Source of the DNA: Candidatus Lokiarchaeota archaeon
Lineage (GTDB): Archaea > Asgardarchaeota > Thorarchaeia > Thorarchaeales > Thorarchaeaceae
DNA: 64,000 bases
Reading direction: 5' to 3'
NCBI GenBank assembly: GCA_014730275.1
Contig: WJIL01000143.1
Location: 1 to 64,000 of the forward strand
The notes under the pieces: model-generated
What the model saw: only the letters and a program-made list of their open reading frames with translations
What the model was told of the DNA's origin: nothing
The model's database searches: none
Part shown: positions 34,785 through 44,800 of the stretch, piece by piece
How positions within the stretch are numbered: the stretch's first letter is position 1
Layout of the letters: every line of letters begins with the position of its first letter
Translations under genes and position numbers: made by a program

Positions 34785-36416
34785 TCAGGGCTCTGACATG
34801 TGATTATAAACAAAGAATTTTGCAGGAGTGAAATTCTCCTTTATCGAGCGTGGAGAAATCCACCGCATAAGATTGATTCTGCTTCCTGCCTTGTCATTTG
34901 TTCCAGATGCCCTTGCCCCTCCAAAAGGCTGTCTGCCAACAACAGCAGCGGTGGGCTTGTTGTTTATGTAGAAATTGCCAGCTGCATGCCTCAGTATGTC
35001 TGTGGCTAGGACTATTGCGTCTCGGTTCTTTGCGAAGATAGACCCAGTGAGGCCATAGGGCGAAGTCTTATCGCACAAGTGAAGGGTCTGTTTATATTCC
35101 TCATCAGGATAGACATAGATGGTCAAGACTGGCCCAAAGATTTCCTCTCGCATAAGTTTATCCTTGGGGTCAGTTGTAACAACAACAGTAGGGTCAATGA
35201 AATACCCCACCTCATCGTCATATTCCCCTCCAGCGATGATTTCGTTACTCTCGGATTCTCGTGCATACTCAATGTAGCTCACGATGTTGTCAAATGCATC
35301 TTGATCAATCACAGCGTTCATGAAGTTTCTGAAATTCTCAGGATTTCCGACCTGGACGAGCTCAAGGTCCTCAAGTAATTTCTTCTTTGTTTGTGGCCAG
35401 AGAGAATTTGGAATGTATGCTCGAGATGCTGCTGAGCATTTTTGTCCTTGATATTGGAATGCTCCCCGAATTAGCGCTGTTACCACTGCAGCAGCATCGG
35501 CACTTGAATGGGCAAAAACGAAGTCTTTTCCGCCAGTTTCACCAACAAGACGCGGAAAGGTCTTGTACTGGTCTATTCTTTCCCCAATTTGTTTCCACAT
35601 GAATCTGAAGGTGCTGGTGCTACCCGTAAAATGAATACCTGCCAAATCGGGGTGTTTCAGTATCGGATCCCCTACTTGTGAACCTGGACCGGGCACGAAA
35701 TTGATTACACCCGGGGGTAGTCCTGCTTCCATAAGAACTTTCATGACATGATAGCTTGTGTAGACCGCTGATGAGGCAGGTTTCCAGATAACTACATTGC
35801 CCATCAACGCAGGGGCTGTAGGAAGGTTGCCCATGATGCTCAAGAAATTGAACGGCGTTACTGCAAAAACAAAACCTTCTAGGGGTCGGTATTCCATCCG
35901 ATTCCATTCTTGTGGTCCTGAAGTAACCTGCGTTCTATAGATGTCCTGCATAAAATATGCGTTAAACCTAAGAAAATCTGGGAGCTCATTTGCACCATCG
36001 ATTTCCGCTTGATAAATGGTTTTGCTGAGCCCAAGCATAGCTGCTGCATTTACCGTAGACCTGTATGGTCCTGCTAGCAGATCCGCCGCTTTCAAGAATA
36101 TGGCTGCTCTGTCATACCATGGGGTTTCACCCCAAGATTCTCTGGCATCAAGGGCGGCATCGATAGCCTGATGAACTTCCTTCTCGCCTGCATTATGAAA
36201 TTCTCCGAGAACATGATTATGCTTGTGAGGCATGACTGCCTTCTTGACATCTCCAGTACGTACTTCTTCCCCTCCAATAATGAGCGGAATCTCAATCTTT
36301 TCGGAACGCATTTCTTTCAGTTTAGCCTTTAGTTCAGCTCGTTCTTTGCTTTCTGGTAGATAGCTTAGTGTAGGCTCGTTTTCAGGACGCGGAATCTCGA
36401 ATTTTGTACCGACCAT
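34785..36416 (-). CDS. Delta-1-pyrroline-5-carboxylate dehydrogenase (ALDH4 type)
   Basis: 543 residues of the aldehyde dehydrogenase superfamily. 'NRMEYRPLEGFVFAVTPFNF', 'NVVIWKPA', 'HFTGSTSTFRFMWKQIG', Glu293 in LVGETGGKD and Cys327 in GQKCSAASR place it with the glutamate semialdehyde dehydrogenases of the mitochondrial ALDH4A1 type. It oxidises P5C/glutamate semialdehyde to glutamate with NAD, the second step of proline breakdown. No proline dehydrogenase is nearby. AAGGTGG lies about 9 bases before the ATG. Confidence 0.92.
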   Translation of the reverse strand: MVGTKFEIPRPENEPTLSYLPESKERAELKAKLKEMRSEKIEIPLIIGGEEVRTGDVKKAVMPHKHNHVLGEFHNAGEKEVHQAIDAALDARESWGETPWYDRAAIFLKAADLLAGPYRSTVNAAAMLGLSKTIYQAEIDGANELPDFLRFNAYFMQDIYRTQVTSGPQEWNRMEYRPLEGFVFAVTPFNFLSIMGNLPTAPALMGNVVIWKPASSAVYTSYHVMKVLMEAGLPPGVINFVPGPGSQVGDPILKHPDLAGIHFTGSTSTFRFMWKQIGERIDQYKTFPRLVGETGGKDFVFAHSSADAAAVVTALIRGAFQYQGQKCSAASRAYIPNSLWPQTKKKLLEDLELVQVGNPENFRNFMNAVIDQDAFDNIVSYIEYARESESNEIIAGGEYDDEVGYFIDPTVVVTTDPKDKLMREEIFGPVLTIYVYPDEEYKQTLHLCDKTSPYGLTGSIFAKNRDAIVLATDILRHAAGNFYINNKPTAAVVGRQPFGGARASGTNDKAGSRINLMRWISPRSIKENFTPAKFFVYNHMSEP

Positions 36417-36531
36417 GATTTATGCCACCTTCTTATGGTTAATGACCTTTAACTATTGTTAATGCTATCTTAGAAATTAATAAACTTTCAGTTTTTGAAA
36501 CACAAACCAGTATCCTTTGCAAATCCTAGCT

Positions 36532-38772
36532 CTATTTTGGAAAAGCAACTACAACCGATTCGGTTAGTGGGATGACTCTGAGATATGGGTTGCTCTCGTG
36601 ATCTACCCTATCAATTATCGTTCCGCCAAATGATTTCGCCATTGAAATCGAAAATCTGTGGGGTACGAAAACAAGTAGTTCCTCAGGCAAATGTCTGAGA
36701 GCTATTTCAAGCTGATGCTGGTTTGTTGAGGTTCCAACTTCAAGCGTGACACGACCGTAGGCGGAAGGTATTTCTGAGACTAGCATTGGTTCTCTAGAAT
36801 CATACCAGCGGTCAGTGATAGACGGAAAGACCAGTAGATTCCCATCCTGCTCAGAAAGCAACATAGTTTGTACAAGAAGAATCAAATCCGCTGCTGCACA
36901 GATACTCCCATCCGGGGAAAGTGGATATTCGGTTCCTTCCTTGGTAATTGTGTTTGGAACCTGGTGAAATGAGTTCGTCTCTGAGACAACTCTGTCCAAG
37001 ATTTTCATTACTGTTGCACTTCTTTTTCGGTATGCATAGTATGATGCAATTCTTAGCAAATGATTGCCAAGTGCTCCTTCAGACTTGTGCTGGCATCTCT
37101 CCAGATTCAGGATTTTTTGAAGTTGAGAATTCATGATATTGTCTATTGCATCTAAATCGAAACAGTCCGGTTTCACGAGTGCGATATCAGCAGCAGCTTT
37201 CGTTATCCAGTATAGGTCAATTTCAGAATGGTTGTTTTCACTCTCTTGTTCTTTCTTCAGGAGTGCCAGGTTCTCTGCAAGGTAATTCTGTAGACGCGTT
37301 GCGTGATCTTGGATTTCTTGGGCTTTCTCTCCATTTTTGGTATACTTTGCTATCTCATGAAGCACAGCCCAGCCCCAAAATGCTTTGTGAATCTCCTCAA
37401 ACGAAGCAGCTTTAGTCTGCGGCTTTTCTTCTGCATGGGCATCTTCCGATATCCCGTCTTGGCGAACATCTAATGGACTTGGAATTTCTTCTCTTGTCAG
37501 TATCCTGTAGACCTGACTGGTTAGTTCTCGGAGACTATCTTCTGGAATGGACGGTTGTTGATAGACTGCAACTTTGAGGATTGACCAGATAAGTGAAGCA
37601 TCAAGTGTGTCCGTTTCTCTGATGGTGGAAATAGTTGACTTTGTGACATCTCTTACGATTTCGTCAATTGAAGTTCCAGGATTCATTCGTGCAAAAGCAA
37701 GCATTGCTCTGGCTTTTTCACTATCCATTAGAACCGAAGATTTTGGCTTTTCGCTGGAGAGAAGTGTAGAATAGATCTGTATGGCAATCCTTGCTTTTGC
37801 TTCGCCAAGTGCAAGGTTGAGATTGTCGTCAGGGACCTCATCGACACTTGTAGATGAATGAAACTCAAACCATCGTCTTACTGTATCTTTTCTAATGGTT
37901 TCGTCCAACACGAACTGTGAAGTCTGAGCATCTGAGTTATTCCTCAATGGAGATGCGAAGTAAAAAATCCTTTTTCCAGCCGGCTCCAGTTCTATATCAT
38001 ACCGTAGAAGTGCTGTAGCCAACCCGGATTCAGCTGAGATTGTGTCATCTATTCTGTTTTCTTTGTTTCGGAGATATTTGTCTATTTCGTAACTATCAGC
38101 CGTGGTGAGCATAACAGATGTGGGTGGTTCATTATACACTAATGCTGCCATGTTGTTTACGAAGAGGATGTTGTTGGATTCGTCCAATCTAATGTGTTCA
38201 ATGGGGTCTATGCCCTTCGATGTAATGGGTGCAAGATGTACATAGAAGGTGAATTCAGTTTCTTCAAGTGAATGGTTTTGAAGCTGGATCTCGTTGTAGA
38301 TAGCTTCCTCATTATAGGAGTGATACACCAAACGTTGGTAGTCTACCGCCTCATATCTTTCCTCAAAATGATAGACTTGATCGGAAGTGGAAAGCAGCTC
38401 AAGCATCGGTCTTTCACTATTACCGAGAACCAGATCTCCCCGTTTTTTTGGAACCAGTACATTCATTGAGCCAGCTCCCGACAGGGTTGAAACTAGTCCG
38501 AGGGCATCACAAACGCCATAATGCTTTCCTCCCGGGCTCCCAATGACTGATCTATCTATCTCAAAAAGCCGCTTTTCATTATCGTATGTAGCTGATTCGA
38601 AAAACCTCCATTCGGGAAGTGTCCACATTTCGGCCTCATCGAGGATTTTGGTGTTGAGCAATTGCCGTAGTGTCTCTGGTTCTATGTTTTCCCTTGGTTC
38701 CCGGATGTCAATTTCGTGCTTGTTGGCTACGCGAAACAGGCGTTCGGTTACCTCGCAATCTTCATTAATCAC
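36532..38772 (-). CDS. Possible six-hairpin glycosidase-like protein
   Basis: 746 residues. The N-terminal half looks beta-rich, with many aromatic and acidic residues, and the region from about residue 320 to 660 looks all-helical, as in alpha/alpha-barrel glycosidases. The stretch 'SPDGSICAAADLILLVQTMLLSE' followed by a 'LLVFPSITDRWY' loop and a beta-sandwich end resembles the C-terminus of GH65/GH95-type enzymes. No catalytic acid can be assigned with confidence. There is no signal peptide. The start is GTG at 38772 with GGAGGT 7 bases upstream. A link to the sugar genes at 18-28 kb is possible. Confidence 0.45.
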   Translation of the reverse strand: MINEDCEVTERLFRVANKHEIDIREPRENIEPETLRQLLNTKILDEAEMWTLPEWRFFESATYDNEKRLFEIDRSVIGSPGGKHYGVCDALGLVSTLSGAGSMNVLVPKKRGDLVLGNSERPMLELLSTSDQVYHFEERYEAVDYQRLVYHSYNEEAIYNEIQLQNHSLEETEFTFYVHLAPITSKGIDPIEHIRLDESNNILFVNNMAALVYNEPPTSVMLTTADSYEIDKYLRNKENRIDDTISAESGLATALLRYDIELEPAGKRIFYFASPLRNNSDAQTSQFVLDETIRKDTVRRWFEFHSSTSVDEVPDDNLNLALGEAKARIAIQIYSTLLSSEKPKSSVLMDSEKARAMLAFARMNPGTSIDEIVRDVTKSTISTIRETDTLDASLIWSILKVAVYQQPSIPEDSLRELTSQVYRILTREEIPSPLDVRQDGISEDAHAEEKPQTKAASFEEIHKAFWGWAVLHEIAKYTKNGEKAQEIQDHATRLQNYLAENLALLKKEQESENNHSEIDLYWITKAAADIALVKPDCFDLDAIDNIMNSQLQKILNLERCQHKSEGALGNHLLRIASYYAYRKRSATVMKILDRVVSETNSFHQVPNTITKEGTEYPLSPDGSICAAADLILLVQTMLLSEQDGNLLVFPSITDRWYDSREPMLVSEIPSAYGRVTLEVGTSTNQHQLEIALRHLPEELLVFVPHRFSISMAKSFGGTIIDRVDHESNPYLRVIPLTESVVVAFPK

Positions 38773-38898
38773 ACACTATACCTCCGATCCTCGTCTGAGG
38801 TAAACTTGGCCGTACAACATTCTATCTCTCTTGTGGAGTACTTATGTTTACTTACTGTAAACACCATCTCATTTTTCTTGCAGCGCCTACATAGCAGC

Positions 38899-38908
38899 GT
38901 ATAAAACC
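38899..38908 (+). promoter_or_regulatory. Possible TATA box of the six-gene surface cluster
   Basis: GTATAAAACC lies about 90 bases before the ATG of the ABC permease gene, in the gap between divergent genes. It would give a leader of about 65 bases ending in the GAGGGG ribosome box. The call rests on sequence resemblance and position. Confidence 0.4.
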
Positions 38909-38996
38909 TTAATAGTCTCTGCCAAGGCCACCTATCAGTAAGAAGCGATAAGACTTTGATAGAACAATCCCAACTAGCATATTGAGGGGCTCATGA

Positions 38997-40175
38997 ATGG
39001 CTGAAGTTGTCACAAAACCTTCTAGGCGTATAACAAATATGGTAGCCAAAGAACTTCGGCTGATTGTGAAAGACAAAGTTGCGTTGTTCTTAATTTTTCT
39101 CTTGCCAGCCGCTCTTATTGGAACATTATACTTTGTAACTGCAGAGAGTGGTATGGGTGGCATGCAGATGGGTGGAGACGATTCTGGTGACTCAGATGAT
39201 GCCATGAATGAGACAGCTGATTCCGATGTCACCCTAGGAATCATTGATTTGGACACCACTCGCACCTACGAAGGTGAAGACCTCTCAGAGAATTTCACTG
39301 CATATTTACGCAATTTCACTGGAACATTAATCGAGTATAATGACTCAGATGCTGCTTTCGAGGATTTGTATCAAAAGGAGATTATAGGTTATGTTGTGAT
39401 TCCAGATGGATTCGAAGCGAACCTAACGATTAATGAGCCAACATTTGTAGAAGTTCATACAGACGCAACCGAACTAATTGACCAGTCAACTGTTCAGGGC
39501 ATTGTTCAGGGAGCCATAATTTCATTCCGCGCATCTCATATGTGGATTCGCTCGGAGGTCTTTCCGTCTATGACTATCGAGTTCACTCCTGACGGTGGCT
39601 ATGTTGAGAGCCAGTTTGGTGGTTTTATCGTAATCTTTTCGAGCTATCTTGGGATAGCAATGACCTCTGCACAGTCTATTGTTGGCGATATCCCCCTCCG
39701 ACGGATGCTACTCACGCCCACTAACAGGCTTGAGGTAATACTGGCGAAAGTAGCAGGTTATCTTGTTATTGGTTTCTTCCAGTCACTATTACTCATTACA
39801 TTGTGGATTGTGGTCTTCGGACTGAATCTCAACACAGGTTTCTTGTCATTAGTGCTAATTATGAGTCTCATATCGCTTACAGGCTCAGCTACTGGTATTC
39901 TCATATCTGCTGTGGCGTCTTCACGTCTCCAAGCCAACCAAATGTTTCTCTTTGTTCTTTTTGGAACTCTCATTCTTGCTGGCTTTTTCATTGACGTTGG
40001 TGTTCTGGATGAAATCTTGCCCATGAATCAGGGTTTGGACTTGCTTATAAGCACAGCATTCAAAGGATTGAGTATATTCGAGGTGTGGCTCCCGATTCTT
40101 AAGCTACTTGGCTTTTCGGTGCTAGCCATTTTGGCAGCAACTGTAATTTTCTCTAAGAAGCCAACTCTCGGTTAG
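38997..40175 (+). CDS. ABC-2-type permease of the surface cluster
   Basis: 392 residues. A cytosolic start 'MVAKELRLIVKDKVALFLIFLLPAAL' leads into helix one, followed by an extracellular domain of about 170 residues with a Met/Gly/Asp-rich stretch and many N-glycosylation-type sites (NFT, NLT). Five or six helices follow in the C-terminal half, the standard layout of ABC2_membrane_3 permeases. It would pair with one or both ATPases encoded in the same cluster. The ATPase start box overlaps its stop codon. GAGGGG precedes the ATG. Confidence 0.85.
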   Translation: MAEVVTKPSRRITNMVAKELRLIVKDKVALFLIFLLPAALIGTLYFVTAESGMGGMQMGGDDSGDSDDAMNETADSDVTLGIIDLDTTRTYEGEDLSENFTAYLRNFTGTLIEYNDSDAAFEDLYQKEIIGYVVIPDGFEANLTINEPTFVEVHTDATELIDQSTVQGIVQGAIISFRASHMWIRSEVFPSMTIEFTPDGGYVESQFGGFIVIFSSYLGIAMTSAQSIVGDIPLRRMLLTPTNRLEVILAKVAGYLVIGFFQSLLLITLWIVVFGLNLNTGFLSLVLIMSLISLTGSATGILISAVASSRLQANQMFLFVLFGTLILAGFFIDVGVLDEILPMNQGLDLLISTAFKGLSIFEVWLPILKLLGFSVLAILAATVIFSKKPTLG

Positions 40176-40184
40176 GTGGTAGAC

Positions 40185-41864
40185 ATGACAAGCAATACAA
40201 TACAAGACACAGAGGCGAGCGAAAAACCATCATTCGTTGAGGAGGCTTTCTTCTCCGGAGCCAGAATGAACGAAGTACTGGATTGGTGTCTTGCACGTAA
40301 AGACCGGGAGCTTCATTGTGATGTCCAAGGGAAACTCACTTCCACGGACGAGAACGTACGGGTGCGTGGCAGAATCCTCGATATCAAGAAGGGGGTTATC
40401 ACCCGCCGTTTGGCTGTTCTTGTGGAGGAAGATTTGAGTCGAGAAAGCCATGGAGATATCGACAAGGTGGTGACTATTGGTGGGCAAGGATCTTCACAAG
40501 AAGATATTGCAGCAACACAACTCACCCTTCAGAATTATTTGAAGCGTGACCTGTACGATGATTTCTTTTACGAAGGTAGCGAGCTTCAACAGGCAGTTAA
40601 GGATTTGGAGAAAATACTGGGTAGTCAAGATGTGACATGTACTGTCTGGGGCAAAAGGGTTTCAGATAAGTTGCCTATCATGATTCGGGGTAGCTTGGTG
40701 GGGGCCTCAACACAGCCAGCTCCAATTCTACCTGAAGGATTCCTTGAAGTTCGAGTTGCGCCAGAAACCTCGGTTGGTGACCCACAAATATTCCTTGTAA
40801 CCCAGCCGCAATTCCTAATTGGTCCCCGTTCAGATCCGGATCTCACTATTCTGGCTGATAAGATCTATGTCCAGCCATTTGCTTGGAAACAGGCCCCTGC
40901 CTACAGAAATGTCCTTGAAGCAAGGAATCTCACAGTTACAGTCAAGAGCGGCAAGAAAATAATTGAGAATGTCACATTTTCAATGAACGAAGGTGAGATG
41001 CTTGCCATTATTGGCGAGTCAGGCGCTGGCAAGTCTACCTGTATCAAAGCTCTCATCGGAGACATTCCCAGTACCGGTGTAGCTCGGATTGCTGGGATAG
41101 ATTCACGACAAACACGAAAGGTTCGGCATTTCTTCGGCTACTGCCCACAGGACCTCAGCTATATGTACGAAACATTCACTCCGCTTGAAAATATCATTGC
41201 GTTTGGCAAGCAGTATGATATTCCCGAATGGCAACTAATCAAAAGAGGAAAAACTCTGCTCAAAGACTTCGGCATTCTAGAGAAAGGGAACGAACCAGTT
41301 GGAGAACTTAGTGGTGGTCAACAACGAAGAGTTTCGATAGCCATAGCCCTTGTACACCGGCCCAAGGTCCTGCTAATGGATGAACCAACGAGTGGGTTGG
41401 ATCCGGATAATCGCAATGATCTATGGCATTTTCTCGATTATGTAAATCAAGAATACGGTACATCCATTGTTGTTGTCACACATTATCCTTCGGAAGGTGA
41501 GTTTTGCGACAAGGTTGCAGTCTTCATGCGAGGCAAGAGCTTGGTTGCATTTGGTAGTCCCGCCAAACTAAAACAATCTATGCCCTCACGAGGTTTCTCA
41601 GTGGGTGTGGTTTTGGAAGATGTAGATCCACGAGCTCGGCCTACATTGGAGGATGTAGAAGGGGTCAGTTTCGTTCTCCAAAGAGGAGAATTGCTCAAAG
41701 CCTTCACCGATGAACCATTGCAAGTGGTTGCTGAACGGTGCGTCAAGGCATTGGAAGAGACTGATATTCCAGTGAAAATCGTAAAGACCAAGTCTGTCGC
41801 GGATATGGTGGATTACTACATCGCTATAACACGAGGTTTGATTGCAGGCACTATTGAGAAGTGA
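40185..41864 (+). CDS. ABC ATPase with a long N-terminal extension
   Basis: About 559 residues. Residues 1-240 are an extension I do not recognise, with alpha/beta composition and a segment of repeated 'VRGRILDIKKG' and 'IRGSLVG' strands. The ATPase domain follows: Walker A GESGAGKST (near 280), signature LSGGQQRR (near 375), Walker B VLLMDEPTSGLD, and a C-terminal regulatory tail. The ATG at 40185 is chosen over the GTG at 40176 because AGGTGGT lies 4-5 bases upstream. It lies between the permease and the subtilase-like gene. Confidence 0.87.
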   Translation: MTSNTIQDTEASEKPSFVEEAFFSGARMNEVLDWCLARKDRELHCDVQGKLTSTDENVRVRGRILDIKKGVITRRLAVLVEEDLSRESHGDIDKVVTIGGQGSSQEDIAATQLTLQNYLKRDLYDDFFYEGSELQQAVKDLEKILGSQDVTCTVWGKRVSDKLPIMIRGSLVGASTQPAPILPEGFLEVRVAPETSVGDPQIFLVTQPQFLIGPRSDPDLTILADKIYVQPFAWKQAPAYRNVLEARNLTVTVKSGKKIIENVTFSMNEGEMLAIIGESGAGKSTCIKALIGDIPSTGVARIAGIDSRQTRKVRHFFGYCPQDLSYMYETFTPLENIIAFGKQYDIPEWQLIKRGKTLLKDFGILEKGNEPVGELSGGQQRRVSIAIALVHRPKVLLMDEPTSGLDPDNRNDLWHFLDYVNQEYGTSIVVVTHYPSEGEFCDKVAVFMRGKSLVAFGSPAKLKQSMPSRGFSVGVVLEDVDPRARPTLEDVEGVSFVLQRGELLKAFTDEPLQVVAERCVKALEETDIPVKIVKTKSVADMVDYYIAITRGLIAGTIEK

Positions 41865-41868
41865 TGAG

Positions 41869-44800
41869 ATGGTTCGAGCTAGGAATAGAACTTCGACTAT
41901 GTCAAGACGCATAGCCATTTGCATACTTGTTTTCATGCTCTTTTCTGCATTTAGCGGTACCACCGCATTTCCAACCAGAAACAGAGATTCGACCAATCAA
42001 CCGACGAAGATTCAGGGCAAGCTCGTAAATAAGACGGAAAGTAATGAGCAATTGGATGTCCTTGTACAATATGACACAGATGCGAGCAGGCATAAGGCTG
42101 CCCAAGCAATCAAGGCTGTTGATTCTCATGCAGAGATTGTAGAAGCTTTTGAGGATTTGGGACTTCTCCGTGTGAAGTTGGTTGGAAGTTCTCTGCGGCA
42201 TTTATCCCGTAGCAACCTCATAACCAAAATTTGGTCGAACGAACCTCAGAATCTTACAGCTAGATTTGATTTTTCCAGTATGCCTTCTAGTTCTGAATAC
42301 AGCTCTCCTGTCAACCTGACTGGAGCTCATGAATTGTGGGAGGAAGGCTACAATGGGAGCGGTGTCGTTATTGCAGTTTTGGATACGGGTGTCAATTTTC
42401 TTCATCCCGACCTTGATGATTTCGATGATAATGATACAACACAAGACAGCAAAGTCACGGCGTATGCATCCTTCGTTGAAGGAGATTCATTACCTATTGA
42501 TTTGATTGGGCACGGAACGTATGCAGCTTCTGTCTGTGCTGGTACTGGTAATGCTTCAGATGGGCTGTATGCGGGTATTGCTCCTGGCGCAACCATGATT
42601 TCAGCCAAAGTGACTTTGGGCGGCCTTTTGGCATCCCCGAGCTGGATCGTTTCAGGGATTGAATGGGCAGTCAGCAGAGGGGCAGATATCATTCTCATGC
42701 CCTTCAACACTTTTGGCTCTCCGGGCGATGCGGTTGATTTGGCCCTGCAAGAAGCTGCTGAGATGGGCCTTCTTGTTGTTGCCGCTGCAGGGGATGATGG
42801 TCCCGACTATCTTACGGTGATGTCACCCGGTGGCTCCCAGGTTGCGCTCACGGTGGGAGCATACGATACAGAGAACCAGGAAGTACCCACCTTTTCCGGT
42901 CGTGGTCCATCCTTTGGTTTGTTTGCTAAACCAGACTTGGTGGCTCCAGGTACTGGCATAGTTGGCGCAAGGGCTGATGCTGCAGCTAGTGCTGCAGGAT
43001 TTGGGTCACTTGATACTGCTGAGTTGGGTGGAGTCTCTTCTTTACTTGGAGGGGATTTTGGAGAAGAGGTTGATGAAAACTACATTCGAGCTGATTCTAC
43101 AGCAGCTTCGGCATCTATCGTAGCAGGAGCAGCTGCAATTTTACTCCAAGCATTTGACCGTGCCACCCCCATAGCTATGGCCAATGTTCTCAGAGACACG
43201 GCAACCGAGTTAGAGTATGGTGTAAATGACGCTGGTGCTGGTCTACTCAATCTTCCGGCAGCTTATGATTACTTGAGTACCAAAGAGCAACCCGGCCAGG
43301 CAGAGAATCGTACAACTGGTTTGCCATTACTAGCCACAGGCCTACTTTCAGCATCGGCTCAAGATGCATCAACTACTTTGCTAATGAGTAGTTTCGGAAC
43401 TTCTGTTGTTGCAATCGATAGCCGTGGCGAGTCCCAGTCAAGTATTCATCAGCTCATGGGTATGTTATGGTTGAGATGGAATGATAACGATCCAATGCGT
43501 CTGATGGAATTCAAAGTGAAACGGGAGATGCATCAAGTCGCCACAGAATCAGATCAGAGTAATTACAACAGGTGGATAGGCATCCTCTCATACAATGATA
43601 CAGTGTATGTCGCATTAATGGTAGAGGCCTACAATTTTACGTTACAAACTACAGAACCAATAGTTGGGTTCAGGTTCACTCCACACGTTCTCAATCTGGG
43701 TCCGGAACCCCTTGAGAATGTCAGTCTCTTCATGTCCTACTCTCTAGATTTGTTTTCTGATGGACGTGATGACCATGGTAAGTATGATTTGCTTCGGGAT
43801 GAGATTTTCGCCTATGCAATCTCAGAAGATCACAGGGACTACTACTTCGGACTGAATGCAAGCAGGGAGCTCTCAGCATTCGAAGTAGGCAATTCCTCAG
43901 ATATAGACTCGCATGTTTCCAACGACAATCTAACTGGTTCTACTCAATTCGATGGTTCAGTCGGTCTTGGAATGAAATGGGATTTCGGCCATCTATCCTA
44001 TAATGATCCGAAAAACGTCACAATAGCAATGGGATTCGCAGAGAATCGTACTTTTTTGGATGAATCCATCGATAGGATGTGGACTGAGGAACCACCCGCG
44101 TTGCAATCTGGCCAAGGTGACTTGATTGTTGTAGAAGCCACAATTCCAAGGACCACTCAAGCGGGCATGATCTATGAATCAAGTGCGGTTGTCATGAATA
44201 TTGGATTTGAACCCTCTCAGATGGTGGCTGCGATGGTCATTCTGGAAGGTGGAAATGAAACCGGCACAGTCTTCAGCAAGTATTTCAGTTATAGCGAGGT
44301 GGACCCATTTACTGCAAAAACCCTTTCCACGGAGTGGAATCCGGAGAAAGAGGGGATGAGATCTGCGGCATGGGTAGTCTCAGTTGGTTTGGAGTACGCA
44401 CTTGCGTTGGTGACAAACCCCTCTGGCCAAATCTCAAGTACTGCTGTGAGTCTTCTCGATGACTTCTTGATTCGAGATGTATTTGTTGAAACTCCTATTC
44501 AGTCTACTTCAGTCTTCCCGAAACACCTTCCCTCTTCACCTTTCAATATTCGATTCCCCTCTGACTTCAGTTTATGTACCGTGTCTTTGACTAGTACTGT
44601 TCCTCTTGGCAATGTTACTGTTACAGGCTTTGGAAATGCCAGCGATTGGGGTGATCCAAGCTTACCCGAAAGCGAGAATGTAGAGGGATACTACAATTTC
44701 TCCCTCTTTTCTCTTGCTCCACCCATAATGATGGATGGCTATCACAGATGTGACTATGTTGTTAAAGCAGAAACCGGCTGGTCGCAAAATACCACGCTTG